Assembly (NCBI GenBank): GCA_030431095.1 | Contig: JAUIJU010000028.1 | Coordinates: forward strand, 1-35,596 | Source: Gammaproteobacteria bacterium | GTDB taxonomy: Bacteria > Pseudomonadota > Gammaproteobacteria > Xanthomonadales > SZUA-36 | Length of the DNA: 35,596 bases | Direction of reading: 5' to 3' | Shown: positions 34,581 through 35,596 of the stretch, piece after piece | Numbering within the stretch: the first letter of the stretch is position 1 | How the letters are laid out: the number at the start of each line of letters is the position of its first letter | Translations under genes and position numbers: made by a program | The notes under the pieces: generated by a model | Database searches by the model: none | The model's input: the letters and a program-made list of their open reading frames with translations, nothing else | Told to the model about the DNA's origin: nothing

Positions 34581-35596
34581 CCTATTGAGCAGACGGCCCT
34601 CCATGCCGTCGTCGACGAGCATTACCCGCGTTTCCTGCAAGCGATCGAGGCGTCAGGCGGCCACCTGCCGGCGTTCGTGCGGCAGGAGTTCGAGGCGTAC
34701 CTCAAGTGCGGCCTGTTGGAGCATGGGTTCCTGCGGGTCAAGTGTGATGGGTGCCGCCATGAGCACCTGGTGGCGTTCAGCTGTAAACGAAGGGGGTTCT
34801 GTCCCAGCTGCGGCGCCCGGCGCATGGTCGAGTCCGCCGCACACCTGGTCGATCATGTGTTTCCCGAGGTACCAGTCCGGCGACTGGTATTGACCTTTCC
34901 GTTTCCTCTCCGGCTCCTGTTGGCTGCTGAGCCCAGGGTCCTGAGCGAGGTGCTGGCTGTGGTTCAGCGCGGAATCTCGACCTTTCTGACCCGGCGCTCT
35001 GGCCATACCGTGGCTTCCGGTGCCAGGACCGGCGCGGTGACCCTCATTCAACGATTCGGCTCGGCGCTCAACCTGTACACGGTTCCTCCGCTCGAGGATG
35101 AGCCTGCTCCCGGACTGGTTGCCTCGATCGCCGGCTTTTCCCTGCACGCTGGCACGGTATGCGAGCCCTGGCAGCGCAACCGGCTGGAGAGGCTGTGCCG
35201 GTACATCACGCGGCCACCGATCGCGACCAAGCGATTGTCGGTCGATGCACAGGGCCGGGTGGTGTACCGCTACAAACGGCCGTTTCGGGATGGATCGACG
35301 CACGTGGTGCTGGAGCCGCTGGACTTCATGGCCAGACTGGCGACCCTCGTTCCCAGGCCAAGGCTGAACCTTACTCGTTTTCATGGAGTGTTTGCGCCGA
35401 ACTTTCGGCACCGTCAACGGATAGTTCCTCACCATCCAAGAGGTCGGCTGGACAGCGACAAGCCGCTGGCGCCAATGTCCTGGATGCAACGCCTGAAGCG
35501 GGTATTCACCATAGATATCGAGACCTGCCCGGATTGCGCGGGCAAGCTGCGGGTCATTGCCTGTGTCGAGGAGCCTGCCCTGATCAGGAAAATCCT
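34578..35596 (+). pseudogene. IS91-family transposase, truncated and internally deleted
   Basis: A reading frame open from just after a stop at 34554-34556 to the right edge of the window. It has no convincing start codon; family-like sequence begins near EQTALHAVVDEHYPRF, so the N-terminus appears cut. The zinc-binding segment is intact (KCDGCRHEHLVAFSCKRRGF then CPSCGARRM). The frame then reads GAVTLIQRFGSALNL and jumps directly to YTVPPLEDEP and GFSLHAG. IS91-family proteins normally carry the HxH metal-binding motif and roughly 100 or more further residues at this point. The later conserved parts are present: LERLCRYITRPPIA, LEPLDFMARLATLVPRPRLN, LTRFHGVFAPN, RLKRVFTIDIETC and the IACVEEPALIRKIL end. 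Without the catalytic segment it cannot be an active rolling-circle transposase. The element ends were not identified. Confidence 0.85.

Overview
The window is high-GC bacterial DNA (by eye about 65% GC), coding densely on both strands, with every recognisable gene of ordinary proteobacterial type. The mix of nitrogen genes (glnA, glnK-amtB with -24/-12 promoters), an aceBA glyoxylate operon with a divergent LysR gene, a DUF2628-pilin protein and a large set of membrane-anchored TPR proteins suggests a gammaproteobacterium near the Xanthomonadales/Wenzhouxiangellaceae. That placement is inference from gene content, not from a marker gene.

Layout, left to right. 1-93 is the start of glnA (minus strand), with a clear sigma-54 promoter and a distant NtrC-type palindrome. 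Next on the minus strand are uppP and a frameshifted PQQ-type sugar dehydrogenase lipoprotein. From 2587 to 22671 the plus strand carries nine consecutive paralogues. Each starts with the same three-helix membrane module, followed by a TolB-N-like domain (COG5616 type) and a divergent TPR region. Eight of the nine are separated by 12 bases or less or overlap by 4 bases, so the set looks like one operon. The only wide gap (8700-8960) holds what looks like the tail of a lost tenth copy plus two hairpins. The ninth gene carries a second TolB-N-like/TPR module and looks like a fusion of two paralogues. A small multi-pass membrane protein gene follows and overlaps argD.

The next block is the glyoxylate shunt: aceA (isocitrate lyase) and aceB (malate synthase A) on the minus strand, with a LysR-family gene reading away from aceB across an AT-rich intergenic region. 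Then come amtB and glnK (minus), whose sigma-54 promoter closely resembles that of glnA. apbE (plus) diverges from glnK. A sulfatase lipoprotein and a DUF2628-pilin fusion protein form a minus-strand pair. The right end is an IS91-family transposase reading frame that runs off the window, is truncated at its start and has lost its catalytic segment.

The best candidate for an undescribed system is the nine-gene array. Charge distribution predicts that the TolB-N-like and TPR parts of all nine lie in the periplasm, so they could form a multi-subunit envelope scaffold or sensor. No function can be assigned from sequence alone. The array shows repeated duplication, module swapping, fusion and gene decay. 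It lies between glnA and glnK-amtB, which are often close together in related bacteria.
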